A stretch of 64,000 nucleotides of DNA from the NCBI RefSeq assembly GCF_003014555.1, contig NZ_PYGE01000004.1:186001-250000 (forward strand), read 5' to 3'. Source of the DNA: Haloactinopolyspora alba (GTDB lineage Bacteria; Actinomycetota; Actinomycetes; Jiangellales; Jiangellaceae). The translations under genes were made by a program, and so were the position numbers. How positions within the stretch are numbered: position 1 is the first letter of the stretch; each line of letters starts with the position of its first letter. The notes beneath the pieces were generated by a model. The model made no database searches, was not told where the DNA came from, and worked only from the letters and a program-made list of their open reading frames with translations. This document shows positions 54,374 to 62,191 of the stretch, piece after piece.

Positions 54374-55320
54374 GCGTGGTCTCCCGCGCCCTGTCCGTTC
54401 CCCGCGGTCGCGTGCCGGCCGGCGCCGTTGGCCTCGAGCTCGTCGCCGTAGTGGCGCATGAACAGCTCTTCGAGCGTCGGCGGCTGGCTGATGAGCGAAC
54501 GCACGCCGAGCCCGCTGATGTGGCGCAGGGCGGCGTCCATGTGGTCGGTGTCGACCTCGAACTCGGTGCGGTTGCCGTTGACGACGACCTCGTGCACCCC
54601 GGGCAGGTCGGCCAGCCCGGCGGGCTCGCGGTCGGTCTCGGTGACGACCGAGGTGCGGGTCAGGTGCCGCAGGTCGTCCAGCGTGCCGGACTCGACCACC
54701 CGGCCCTCACGGATGATGCTGACCCGGTCGCAGAGCTTCTCGACCTCGGCGAGGATGTGACTGGACAGCAGGACCGTGCGTCCTTCGGCCATGAACTCCG
54801 AGATGCACTCGGTGAACACCGCCTCCATCAGCGGGTCCAGCCCGGAGGTCGGCTCGTCGAGGATGAGCAGCTCGACGTCGGCGGCCAGCGCGGCCACCAG
54901 GGCGACCTTCTGCCGGTTTCCCTTGGAGTAGGTGCGGCCCTTCTTGCTGGGATCGAGGGAGAACCGCTCGAGCAGGTCGGCGCGGCGCTGCGGGTCGAGC
55001 CCGCCGCGCAGCCGGCCGAGCAGGTCGATGGCCTCGCCGCCGGTGAGGTTCGGCCACAGGTTGACGTCCCCGGGGACGTAGGCCAGCCGGCGGTGCAGCT
55101 CGACGGCCTCGTTCCACGGATCGCCGCCGAGCAGCGAGGCCGTGCCGGAATCGGCGCGGAGCAGGCCGAGCAGCACGCGGATGGTCGTGGACTTCCCGGC
55201 GCCGTTCGGGCCGAGGAAGCCGTGTACTTCGCCGGTGGCGACGTTCAGGTCGAGCCCGTCCAGGGCACGGACCGGCCCGAACGTCTTGACCACCCCAGTG
55301 ACGTCGATCGCTGTAGTCAT
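54370..55320 (-). CDS. ABC exporter ATP-binding protein
   Basis: This 316-residue ATPase has Walker [15 protein letters not shown], a Q loop ([12 protein letters not shown]), the signature region [16 protein letters not shown] (K instead of G, as found in this exporter group), Walker [14 protein letters not shown] and the H loop SSHILAEVE. It has the C-terminal extension of drug-resistance ATPases ([20 protein letters not shown]). TAGGGT ends 7 nt before ATG 55320 with TTCACA 17 nt further up, so the mRNA is leaderless, and a GbsR-type operator covers the -35. Confidence 0.9.
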   Translation of the reverse strand: MTTAIDVTGVVKTFGPVRALDGLDLNVATGEVHGFLGPNGAGKSTTIRVLLGLLRADSGTASLLGGDPWNEAVELHRRLAYVPGDVNLWPNLTGGEAIDLLGRLRGGLDPQRRADLLERFSLDPSKKGRTYSKGNRQKVALVAALAADVELLILDEPTSGLDPLMEAVFTECISEFMAEGRTVLLSSHILAEVEKLCDRVSIIREGRVVESGTLDDLRHLTRTSVVTETDREPAGLADLPGVHEVVVNGNRTEFEVDTDHMDAALRHISGLGVRSLISQPPTLEELFMRHYGDELEANGAGRHATAGNGQGAGDHA

Positions 55321-55327
55321 GATTCAG

Positions 55328-55356
55328 ACCCTACACAAGTTTCACGGATTTGTGAA
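55328..55356 (-). promoter_or_regulatory. ABC exporter promoter with TTCA-N8-TGAA operator
   Basis: Minus-strand -35 TTCACA (55356-55351) and -10 TAGGGT (55333-55328) have a 17-nt spacer. TTCA-CGGATTTG-TGAA (55341-55356) overlaps the -35 and spacer. The same TTCA-N8-TGAA arrangement precedes the second regulator gene, so these sites probably bind the GbsR/MarR proteins encoded here. Confidence 0.65.
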
Positions 55357-55414
55357 TGTCGTCAACTTGGTTATGGTCGTAAAGTCGGGATCGAGTCATG
55401 GGGGTGATCCGCCG

Positions 55415-55921
55415 ATGCCGGACGGTCAGCACGAAGCGGCGGTGCGGCGCTTCGTCGAGCAGTTCGGGATGCTGCTCACCGACTCCGGGATACCCCGGAT
55501 GCCCGCGCGTGTGTTCGCCTACGTCCTGGCCGACGATGCCGAGACGTACACCGCCGGCGACCTGGCGAGCGGTCTCCAGGTGAGTCCCGCGGCCGTGTCC
55601 GGCGCGGTGCGCCAGCTCGTCCAGATGGGGCTGCTCGCCCGTGAGCGTGCGCCGGGCTCCCGTGTGGACCACTACCGGGTGTACGACGACGATGTGTGGT
55701 CGGCCATCAGCGCGAAGCAGCTGCTGGTGCTGGGCCGCTACGAAGAGGTGCTGACCGAGGGGGTCGAGCTGCTGGATCTCGACCGGCCCGGAGGTCGCCG
55801 GGTCTACGAGACGCGCGAGTTCTACCGCTTCATGGGCTCGGAGCTGGCGGGGGTGATCAGGCGCTGGTCGGAGTATCGCCGCGACCTGTTCGCCGACGAC
55901 GACAGGGATGCCCTCACCTGA
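55415..55921 (+). CDS. GbsR/MarR-family transcriptional regulator 1
   Basis: This 168-residue winged-helix protein (RFVEQFGMLLTDSGIPRMPA, VFAYVLADDAETYTAGDLAS, LQVSPAAVSGAVRQLVQMGL, ERAPGSRVDHYRVYDDDVWS) is a GbsR/MarR type repressor. ATG 55415 follows GGGGGTGA. It is divergent from the ABC exporter and is followed after 69 bp by a closely similar paralogue. The duplication suggests that two ligands or a heterodimer control one exporter. Confidence 0.85.
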   Translation: MPDGQHEAAVRRFVEQFGMLLTDSGIPRMPARVFAYVLADDAETYTAGDLASGLQVSPAAVSGAVRQLVQMGLLARERAPGSRVDHYRVYDDDVWSAISAKQLLVLGRYEEVLTEGVELLDLDRPGGRRVYETREFYRFMGSELAGVIRRWSEYRRDLFADDDRDALT

Positions 55922-55923
55922 CG

Positions 55924-55949
55924 GTTCGTTCAGAAAGTTGTGAACGAAC
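55924..55949. promoter_or_regulatory. Operator of the second GbsR-type regulator
   Basis: GTTCGTTCA and TGAACGAAC are perfect inverted arms with an 8-nt spacer and contain the TTCA-N8-TGAA core. A -10-like TACGAT is at 55957-55962, so binding would affect transcription of the regulator at 55991. Confidence 0.65.
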
Positions 55950-55990
55950 TGAAATGTACGATGGTGGCGTATGGATGTGGGGAGCCTGGG

Positions 55991-56521
55991 ATGAGCGAGA
56001 CGGCGCCGTCGCGTGACGACGAACTGCTGAAGTTCGTCGAACAGTTCGCGTTCGTGCTCGTCGACGCCGGCATGGCCCGGATGCCCGCGCGGGTGTTCGC
56101 CTACGTCCTGGCCGACGACGCGGAGAAGTACACCGCAAACGAGCTCGCCGAGGGGCTGCAGGTCAGCCCGGCGGCCATCTCCGGCGCGGTACGTGCCCTG
56201 GTCCAGGGCGGCCTGCTGGCCAAGGAGCGTGAGCCGGGCTCGCGGGCCGATCACTACCGGATCTACGACGACGACGTGTGGTCGCACATCATGATGCAGC
56301 GGCTGCCCCTGCTGAGCCGCTACGAGACCATCCTCGAGCACGGCATCGAACGCATCGGCCCGGGCCAGGGCGCGAATCGGCTGGCCGAGACCCTTGACTA
56401 CATCCGTTTCACCCGCGAGGAGTTCACGCAGATGCAGAAGCGCTGGCAGCAGCGCCGCGCCGAGAAGTTCGGCGACGGCACCACCAAGCGCTCAGAGGTC
56501 GGCCAGCAGACCGATCGGTGA
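55991..56521 (+). CDS. GbsR/MarR-family transcriptional regulator 2
   Basis: This 176-residue paralogue of the upstream regulator has the same architecture (KFVEQFAFVLVDAGMARMPA, LQVSPAAISGAVRALVQGGL, EREPGSRADHYRIYDDDVWS) with a longer basic C-terminus (MQKRWQQRRAEKFG). GGGGAG lies about 6 nt before ATG 55991. It has its own operator. Its last 30 bp overlap the convergent E2 gene. Confidence 0.85.
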   Translation: MSETAPSRDDELLKFVEQFAFVLVDAGMARMPARVFAYVLADDAEKYTANELAEGLQVSPAAISGAVRALVQGGLLAKEREPGSRADHYRIYDDDVWSHIMMQRLPLLSRYETILEHGIERIGPGQGANRLAETLDYIRFTREEFTQMQKRWQQRRAEKFGDGTTKRSEVGQQTDR

Positions 56522-57811
56522 CTCCACCCGGTCGGCGATCCAGCGCAGGAACCCACCGGCCACACCGCCGTCGCACACCCGGTGGTCGAAGGTCAGCGAC
56601 AGTTGTCCGACGGTGCGCACGGCGAGCTCGCCGCCGACCACCCACGGCTTCGGCGTGAACCGGCCGACGCCGAGCAGGGCCGCTTCGGGGTGGTTGATGA
56701 TCGGCGTCGAACCGTCCACGCCGAAGACGCCGTAGTTGTTCAGCGTGAACGTCCCTCCGGTCAGGTGCTCCGGTTCCAGGCGCCCCTCGCGCGCCAGCGC
56801 GGTCAGCCGGGCGATCTCGTCGGCCAGGTCCCCGGTGTTCATGCGGTCGGCGCCGCGCACGACCGGGACGACGAGCCCGCGGTCGGTCTGCGCCGCGAAC
56901 CCCAGATTCACGGTGCCGTGCCGGACGACGATCAGCTCGTCCGCGTCGTGCTCGACCGACGAGTTGAGCTGCGGATAGCGCTGCAGCCCGGCGACGACGA
57001 CGCGGCCGAGCAGCGCGAGCAGCCCCACCGGCCGGTCGGTGCCGGCTCTGATGGCGTCCTTCGCCTCGACGAGCGCGGTCGCGTCGACGTCCACCCAGGT
57101 GGAGGCGTCCGGAATCTCGCGGCGACTACGCGCCAGTGTCTCGGCGGTGGCGCGGCGGATTCCGCGCAGGTGCTCGCGGGACTCCTGGGGGATGGTGTGG
57201 GTGGCGTCCGGTCGGTCCGCTGCGTCCGGTCGGTCCGGCGCGGACGGTCGAGCGGTCGCGGCCGCCGCCTCGACGTCGCGGCGGACGATCACGCCGGCCG
57301 GGCCGGAGCCGCGCACGAGGTGGACGTCCACGCCGAGCTCGCGGGCGAGCCGGCGCACCACCGGCGAGATGACCCGCGCCGCGTCGCCCGGAGCGCCGCC
57401 GGCACCCGCCCGGGACGCGGTGCGCTCGCGTCGCCGCGGCGGTCCGTGCCCGGTGCCGTAGCCGACCAGCACGGCGCCGGACCCGTCCGCGTCGTCGGTC
57501 GTGTCCGCGACGGTGACCAGTGGTTGACCCACCTGGACGACGTCGCCGACGCCGGCGTGGCGCTCGACGACCCGCCCGGCGTACGGGCACGGCACCTCCA
57601 CGGTCGCCTTGGCCGTCTCGACGTCGACCACCACGTCGTCGACGCTGATGACGTCGCCGTCGTCGACCCGCCACGCGACCACCTCGGCCTCGGTCAGGCC
57701 CTCGCCGAGATCGGGCAGCCGGAACGTCCGCCCCTCCCCATGATCATCGGCACTTTCCGGCCCGTGTGACCGGTAACTGCCGATGATCCCGGGGTCGTCG
57801 CCGCCGGTCAT
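56492..57811 (-). CDS. Branched-chain 2-oxoacid dehydrogenase E2 (lipoyl acyltransferase)
   Basis: This 439-residue subunit has a lipoyl domain (LPDLGEGLTEAEVVAWRVDD, lipoyl lysine in VDVETAKATVEV), a peripheral subunit-binding domain (VVRRLARELGVDVHLVRGSG) and a catalytic acyltransferase domain ending LTFDHRVCDGGVAGGFLRWI with the active-site HRxxDG. Linkers are rich in Arg, Ala and Asp (PDRPDAADRPDATH). The N-terminus up to the lipoyl domain carries about 25 extra residues coded by a 47-bp imperfect palindrome. ATG 57811 overlaps the E1-beta stop by 4 nt. Confidence 0.9.
   Translation of the reverse strand: MTGGDDPGIIGSYRSHGPESADDHGEGRTFRLPDLGEGLTEAEVVAWRVDDGDVISVDDVVVDVETAKATVEVPCPYAGRVVERHAGVGDVVQVGQPLVTVADTTDDADGSGAVLVGYGTGHGPPRRRERTASRAGAGGAPGDAARVISPVVRRLARELGVDVHLVRGSGPAGVIVRRDVEAAAATARPSAPDRPDAADRPDATHTIPQESREHLRGIRRATAETLARSRREIPDASTWVDVDATALVEAKDAIRAGTDRPVGLLALLGRVVVAGLQRYPQLNSSVEHDADELIVVRHGTVNLGFAAQTDRGLVVPVVRGADRMNTGDLADEIARLTALAREGRLEPEHLTGGTFTLNNYGVFGVDGSTPIINHPEAALLGVGRFTPKPWVVGGELAVRTVGQLSLTFDHRVCDGGVAGGFLRWIADRVESPIGLLADL
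57742..57788. repeat. 47-bp palindrome inside the E2 5' coding region
   Basis: The arms GATCATCGGCA (57742-57752) and TGCCGATGATC (57778-57788) are exact complements, and the pairing continues inward (CTTTCCGG / CCGGTAAC) with two mismatches to a 9-nt loop, 17 of 19 pairs overall. It codes the unconserved residues ahead of the lipoyl domain. This looks like a palindromic element inserted in frame. Confidence 0.65.
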
Positions 57812-58827
57812 TGCATCGTCCTCGCTGCCGCGGTGAGGAACCGGGTGTCGGGCTCGTCGTCCCACTGCAGCCGCTCGACGGTGTCGAGGATGCGGTCGAC
57901 GCCCGGCAGGTGGTACTGCTCCAGTACCGGCGGCGGATACGGCACGTCCCAGCCCGTGACCCGCAGGACCGGCGCCGACAGTGAGTGGAAGCACCGTTCC
58001 TGCACGCGCGCGGCGATCTCGGCCGCGATGCCGGCGAACCCGGCCGCCTCGGACACGACGACGCACCGGCCGGTCTTGCGCACCGACGCCGCGACGGTCG
58101 TGTCGTCGAGCGGAACGATGCTGCGCAGGTCGATGACCTCGAGATCGCGCCCGGACTCGGCGGCTGCAGTAGCCGCCTCCATGGCCAGCGGCACGCACGC
58201 GCCGTAAGCCAGCACCGTCGCGTCCGAGCCGGTGCGCCGGACGGCGGCGGTCCCCAGCGGCTCGGTGGTGACCGGAAGACTGACCTCGTCCTTGGTCCAG
58301 TAGAGCTTCTTCGCCTCGAGGAAGACGACCGGGTCGGGGTCGGCGATCGACTCGCGCAGCAGCGAGTAGGCGTCGGCCACCGTGGCCGGCGTGACCACCT
58401 TCAGCCCGGGTGTGTGCGCGTAGAGGGCCTCGGAGGAGTCGGAGTGGTGTTCGACGCCGCCGATGCCGCCGCCGTACGGGATGCGCACCACCATGGGCAG
58501 CCCGACGCTGCCGCGGGTGCGGTTGCGCATCTTGGCCACGTGCGAGGCCAGCTGCTCGAACGCGGGGTAGGCGAACGCGTCGAACTGCATCTCGACCACC
58601 GGGCGGAAGCCCTGCATGGCCATGCCCAGGGCGAAGCCGGCGATGCCGCTCTCGGCCAGCGGTGAGTCGAAACAGCGGTCGGTGCCGTACTCGCGGCTGA
58701 GTCCGTCGGTCACGCGGAACACCCCGCCGAGCCGGCCGACGTCCTCCCCGAACACGACCACCGACTCGTCGTCGCGCATCGAGTGGTGCAGTGCCGCGTT
58801 CAGCGCGCGGCCCATGGCCAGCGGCAT
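57808..58827 (-). CDS. Branched-chain 2-oxoacid dehydrogenase E1 beta
   Basis: This 339-residue subunit has FGEDVGRLGGVFRVTDGLSR, the FDSPLAESGIAGFALGMAMQ block, FDAFAYPAFEQLASHVAKMR, and the C-terminal VLRVTGWDVPYPPPVLEQYH. With E1 alpha it forms the thiamine-diphosphate decarboxylase of branched-chain 2-oxoacids such as those from valine, leucine and isoleucine. It shares a TGATG overlap with the E1-alpha stop. An upstream operon promoter serves all three genes. Confidence 0.92.
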   Translation of the reverse strand: MPLAMGRALNAALHHSMRDDESVVVFGEDVGRLGGVFRVTDGLSREYGTDRCFDSPLAESGIAGFALGMAMQGFRPVVEMQFDAFAYPAFEQLASHVAKMRNRTRGSVGLPMVVRIPYGGGIGGVEHHSDSSEALYAHTPGLKVVTPATVADAYSLLRESIADPDPVVFLEAKKLYWTKDEVSLPVTTEPLGTAAVRRTGSDATVLAYGACVPLAMEAATAAAESGRDLEVIDLRSIVPLDDTTVAASVRKTGRCVVVSEAAGFAGIAAEIAARVQERCFHSLSAPVLRVTGWDVPYPPPVLEQYHLPGVDRILDTVERLQWDDEPDTRFLTAAARTMQ

Positions 58828-59957
58828 CAGGTCTCACCCAGTTCGGCGGCCAGCCAGCCGGCCTGCTCGCGCAGCTGGGACGTGGGCTCGGCGAAGACGT
58901 GCGCGAACAACTCGCGCGGATCGGCGTCCGGGTCGCCGGCCATCCGGGTGCGCAGGTCGTCGACGAGCGTCTCGGCCCGGGCGCCGGCGGCGGAGACGTC
59001 GTCGTCGCTCAGTGCGTCGTTCGCCCGCAGGTACGCGTCGAGCCGGTCGACCGGGTCGCGGTGTTTCCACGTCTCGACCTCGTCGTGCTCGCGGTAGCGG
59101 GTGTCGTCGTCGGCGTTGGTGTGCGGCTCGACGCGATAGGTGTCCGCCTCGACCAGCACCGGGCCGGCTCCGGACCGCGCCGTCTCGACCGCGTCGGTGA
59201 GCACGGCGAGCACGGCGACGGGGTCGTTGCCGTCGACGCGCACGCCCGGGACGCCGTAGCCGATGCCCTTGTCCGCCAGCGAGGCGGCGGCCGTCTGGTC
59301 CGAGAGCGGCACCGAGATGGCGTACTGGTTGTTCTGGACCAGGAACACCACCGGCGCGGCGAAGATCGCGGCGAAGTTCAGCGCTTCGTGGAAGTCGCCC
59401 TCGCTGGTGCCGCCGTCGCCGACCAGGGCCATGACCACGGTGTCCTCGCCCTTGCGCCGCGCCGCGTAGGCCAGGCCGGCGGCGTGCGGCAGGTGCGTGG
59501 CCAGCGGCGTGCACTGCGGCGCCGTCCGAGTGGCGTGCGGGTCGTAACCGCAGTGCCAGTTGCCGCGCAGCAGCGTCAGCGCCTCGACCGCGTCGATGTC
59601 CCGGGTGACCAGCGCCATCGTGTCGCGATACGTGGGGAACAGCCAGTCGGTGGGCCGCAGCGCCAGGACGCTGCCGACCTGGCAGGCCTCCTGCCCCCGG
59701 CTGGACGGGTACACCGCGAGCCGGCCCTGCTTGGTCAGCGCGGTCGCCTGCGCGTCGAACCTGCGGCCGACGACCATGCGGCTGTACGCCTCGCGCAGCA
59801 GCGCCAGGTCGGGCTCTCGGTAGCGGCCGCGCCGGTGCTCCGGTGCCGGCGAGCCGTCGTCGTCGAGGAACGCGACGGGCTCGGCTGCCGGGAGCAGCCC
59901 GGCCGGATCGGCGGGAGCCGCGGCGGACGATGCGGGATGCTCGGCCTGCGTGGTCAT
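58827..59957 (-). CDS. Branched-chain 2-oxoacid dehydrogenase E1 alpha
   Basis: This 376-residue subunit has the thiamine-diphosphate-binding motif GDGGTSEGDFHEALNFAAIF...NNQY (GDG-x-N), the segment VYPSSRGQEACQVGSVLALR, and the phosphorylation-loop-like YREHDEVETWKHRDPVDRLD. GTG/ATG choices: ATG 59957 has GGGTGAG 6 nt upstream; the frame is open to 60077 but the extra residues lack homology and run into the divergent promoter. It is divergent from an Lrp regulator. Confidence 0.92.
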   Translation of the reverse strand: MTTQAEHPASSAAAPADPAGLLPAAEPVAFLDDDGSPAPEHRRGRYREPDLALLREAYSRMVVGRRFDAQATALTKQGRLAVYPSSRGQEACQVGSVLALRPTDWLFPTYRDTMALVTRDIDAVEALTLLRGNWHCGYDPHATRTAPQCTPLATHLPHAAGLAYAARRKGEDTVVMALVGDGGTSEGDFHEALNFAAIFAAPVVFLVQNNQYAISVPLSDQTAAASLADKGIGYGVPGVRVDGNDPVAVLAVLTDAVETARSGAGPVLVEADTYRVEPHTNADDDTRYREHDEVETWKHRDPVDRLDAYLRANDALSDDDVSAAGARAETLVDDLRTRMAGDPDADPRELFAHVFAEPTSQLREQAGWLAAELGET

Positions 59958-60036
59958 GCGTCGCTCACCCCTGTCGGCAGGGGACCGGGACACACCGGTC
60001 CGTAAGGACGTCCTACCGACAAATGGTGCTCCGACC

Positions 60037-60056
60037 GAGATGGTCATCTCTACAAT
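60037..60056 (+). promoter_or_regulatory. Lrp promoter with dyad
   Basis: GAGATG-GT-CATCTC (60037-60050) is a perfect dyad directly followed by the -10 TACAAT (60051-60056) of the lrp-type gene. A second palindrome (AGGACGTCCT, 60005-60014) lies nearer the E1-alpha gene. Both could be Lrp-binding sites controlling the divergent genes. Confidence 0.5.
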
Positions 60057-60094
60057 GCGGGGAAAGTGATGACACACGGCAGGTGAGGGCGGCC

Positions 60095-60607
60095 ATGAGC
60101 GACCAAACGTCTCGACGTGACGCGGGTCACACCTGGAACACCGGCCATTCGTCTCCGCGCCCGCTCGACGACGTCGACCGGCGCATCCTCGCCGAGCTGA
60201 GCGCGAACGGCCGGACGTCCATCCGCGGCCTGGCCGAACGGGTGCACGTGTCCCGGGCCAACGCCTACGCGCGCGTCGACCGGCTGCTGTCCGACGGGGT
60301 GATCACCGGCTTCAGCGCGCACGTCGATCCCGAGCGCGCCGGGCTGTCGACCAGCGCGTACGTGCTGCTCTCGATCCAGCAGAACGCCTGGCGCGAGGTG
60401 GCCGCCGCGCTGGGCTCGCTGCCGTACGTGGAGCACTTCGCGCTGGTGGGCGGCGACTTCGACGTGCTGGCCCTGGTCCGCGCGCCGAACAACGCCGAGC
60501 TGCGGCACGTGGTGCTCGAGCACATCCAGGACGTGCCCGGTGTCCAGAGCACCCGGACCTGGCTGGTGTTCGACGAGCACCCCGGTCAGGGCACCCGCTG
60601 GGCCTGA
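60095..60607 (+). CDS. Lrp/AsnC-family regulator (BkdR-like)
   Basis: This 170-residue protein has the AsnC winged helix (LDDVDRRILAELSANGRTSI, GLAERVHVSRANAYARVDRL, residues 25-70) and the RAM effector-binding domain (TSAYVLLSIQQNAWREVAAA, YVEHFALVGGDFDVLALVRA). Its place next to the branched-chain dehydrogenase operon matches BkdR, which senses branched-chain amino acids. GGTGAGGG lies about 7 nt before ATG 60095. Confidence 0.9.
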   Translation: MSDQTSRRDAGHTWNTGHSSPRPLDDVDRRILAELSANGRTSIRGLAERVHVSRANAYARVDRLLSDGVITGFSAHVDPERAGLSTSAYVLLSIQQNAWREVAAALGSLPYVEHFALVGGDFDVLALVRAPNNAELRHVVLEHIQDVPGVQSTRTWLVFDEHPGQGTRWA

Positions 60608-60810
60608 CCGCCCCACCCAGTGCGGCGAAATCAGGCTTTTCGACCCGATCCGGGGTGGTGATCGCGCCGACCGCGCCGACCGCGCCGCTCCAGGCGGAGC
60701 ACGGTGTGGAGCTGGTGTCGCTGTGGCGACACGATGCTCGCACCGCGTCGTGGCCCACCGCGGCGCCATGGGTCGTGAACCAGCGCCGCTCGGCAAGTAG
60801 GCTCGCGCCC

Positions 60811-60969
60811 ATGGCTAAGTGGGAGTACGCGACGGCGCCGATCCTGGTGCACGCGACGAAACAGATTCTGGACACGTGGGGCGAGGACGGCTGGGAGCTG
60901 GTCCAGGTCGTCCCCGGGATGAACCCCGAGAACCTGGTCGCCTACTTCAAGCGGGAGAAGCCGGAATGA
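60811..60969 (+). CDS. DUF4177 small protein
   Basis: This 52-residue protein (KWEYATAPILVHATKQILDT, WGEDGWELVQVVPG, LVAYFKREKP) belongs to the DUF4177 family typically found upstream of RidA, Nudix and MBL genes in actinobacteria. It forms a small alpha/beta fold of unknown function. TAGGCT (60798-60803) is 7 nt before ATG 60811, so translation is probably leaderless. Its stop overlaps the RidA ATG. Confidence 0.85.
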   Translation: MAKWEYATAPILVHATKQILDTWGEDGWELVQVVPGMNPENLVAYFKREKPE

Positions 60970-61430
60970 CCTCCGCGCCGGAGAGCCGGATCACCGAGCT
61001 CGGGCTGACCCTGCCGGACGTCGTGGCCCCCGTGGCCAGCTACGTCCCGGCGGTGCGCACCGGCTCGTACGTCTACACCGCGGGGCAGTTGCCGCTGCGC
61101 GACGGCGAGCTGATGCACGTCGGCAAGGTCGGCGCGGCGGTCACGCTCGAGCAGGCCCACGAGTGTGCGCGGCAGTGCGCGCTGAACGCCCTGGCGGCCG
61201 TGCGCTCGGTCACCGGCGACCTCTCGGCGGTGACGCGGGTCGTCAAGATGGTCGGGTTCGTCGCGTCGGCGAGCGACTTCACCGCCCAGCCGAAGGTGGT
61301 CAACGGGGCCAGCGACCTCCTGGGCGAGATCTTCGACGACACCGGGCAGCACGCCCGCAGCGCCGTCGGTGTCGCCGTGCTGCCGCTCGACGCCCCGGTC
61401 GAGGTGGAGCTCGTCGTCGAGGTGGGCTGA
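60966..61430 (+). CDS. RidA family (YjgF/YER057c) deaminase-like protein
   Basis: This 154-residue protein has the RidA fold pattern: YVPAVRTGSYVYTAGQLPLR, ECARQCALNALAAVRSVTGD, VVKMVGFVASASDFTAQPKV, and the end HARSAVGVAVLPLDAPVEVE. RidA proteins hydrolyse reactive enamines/imines. The usual catalytic arginine is seen in ARSAVG. It overlaps DUF4177 (ATGA) and is followed by the Nudix gene after 2 nt, so the four genes to 62964 form an operon. Confidence 0.9.
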   Translation: MTSAPESRITELGLTLPDVVAPVASYVPAVRTGSYVYTAGQLPLRDGELMHVGKVGAAVTLEQAHECARQCALNALAAVRSVTGDLSAVTRVVKMVGFVASASDFTAQPKVVNGASDLLGEIFDDTGQHARSAVGVAVLPLDAPVEVELVVEVG

Positions 61431-61432
61431 TC

Positions 61433-62191
61433 GTGTCCACGGGCGGGCGAATCCTCCCGGAGGCCCAGGCTCGCCGCGCACGCGAGTTCGTCGCCGGGCG
61501 CCCGCCCGTGGTCCCGGCCCGGCCGGCGTCGACGGTCGTCCTGGTGCGTGACGGTGCTGCCGGACTCGAGGTCTACGTCCAGCGCCGGCACACCAGCATG
61601 GCGTTCGCAGGCGGGATGATCGCGTTCCCGGGTGGCCGGGTCGACGCCGCTGACGCCGCCGATGCCGCCGACGCCGAGCCTGGCGGGGCCGCGGCGCCGG
61701 GGTGGGTGAGCACCCTCGACCCGGATCCGGATGCCGCGCGTGCGTTCGTCCGGGCCGCGCTGCGTGAGACCGTGGAGGAGACCGGCGTCCGGCTCGGCGC
61801 CGACGGCCTCGTGCCGTGGGCTCGCTGGATCACACCGAGGTTCGAGCCGCGCCGCTACGACACCTGGTTCTTCCTCGCCGTGCTGCCGAAGGGGCAGGGC
61901 GCGGCCGACGTCTCGGGCGAGGCCGCCGAGGCGTGGTGGACGCGTCCGGCCACCGTGCTCGAGCGTGCCGACCGCGGCGAACTGGTCATGCTGCCTCCCA
62001 CGGTGGCGGTGCTGACCGAACTGGACGGCTTCGCCACCACCGCCGAGGCGCTGACCGCGGGCGCCGGCCGGCAGATCCGCACCATCCTGCCCGGCTGGGT
62101 CGACGACGGCCGGGTGGTGCGCAGCCTGGTGCCCGGTGACGAGGGCTACCCCGGCGACGACCCGGGCGAGGACCAGGGGGAGGACCCGTGA
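61433..62191 (+). CDS. Nudix hydrolase, NUDT7/19-like with long insert
   Basis: This 252-residue hydrolase has a Nudix box whose first part is AFPGGRVDAADAADAADAEP and whose second part is AALRETVEETGVRLG (RE-x2-EE). Between the two glycines and the REtvEE helix there are about 40 residues of Ala/Asp repeats and a loop, an arrangement typical of CoA- or long-substrate Nudix enzymes (NUDT7/19). The GTG 61433 follows GAGGTGGG by 5 nt. It overlaps the MBL gene by 4 nt. Confidence 0.85.
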   Translation: MSTGGRILPEAQARRAREFVAGRPPVVPARPASTVVLVRDGAAGLEVYVQRRHTSMAFAGGMIAFPGGRVDAADAADAADAEPGGAAAPGWVSTLDPDPDAARAFVRAALRETVEETGVRLGADGLVPWARWITPRFEPRRYDTWFFLAVLPKGQGAADVSGEAAEAWWTRPATVLERADRGELVMLPPTVAVLTELDGFATTAEALTAGAGRQIRTILPGWVDDGRVVRSLVPGDEGYPGDDPGEDQGEDP

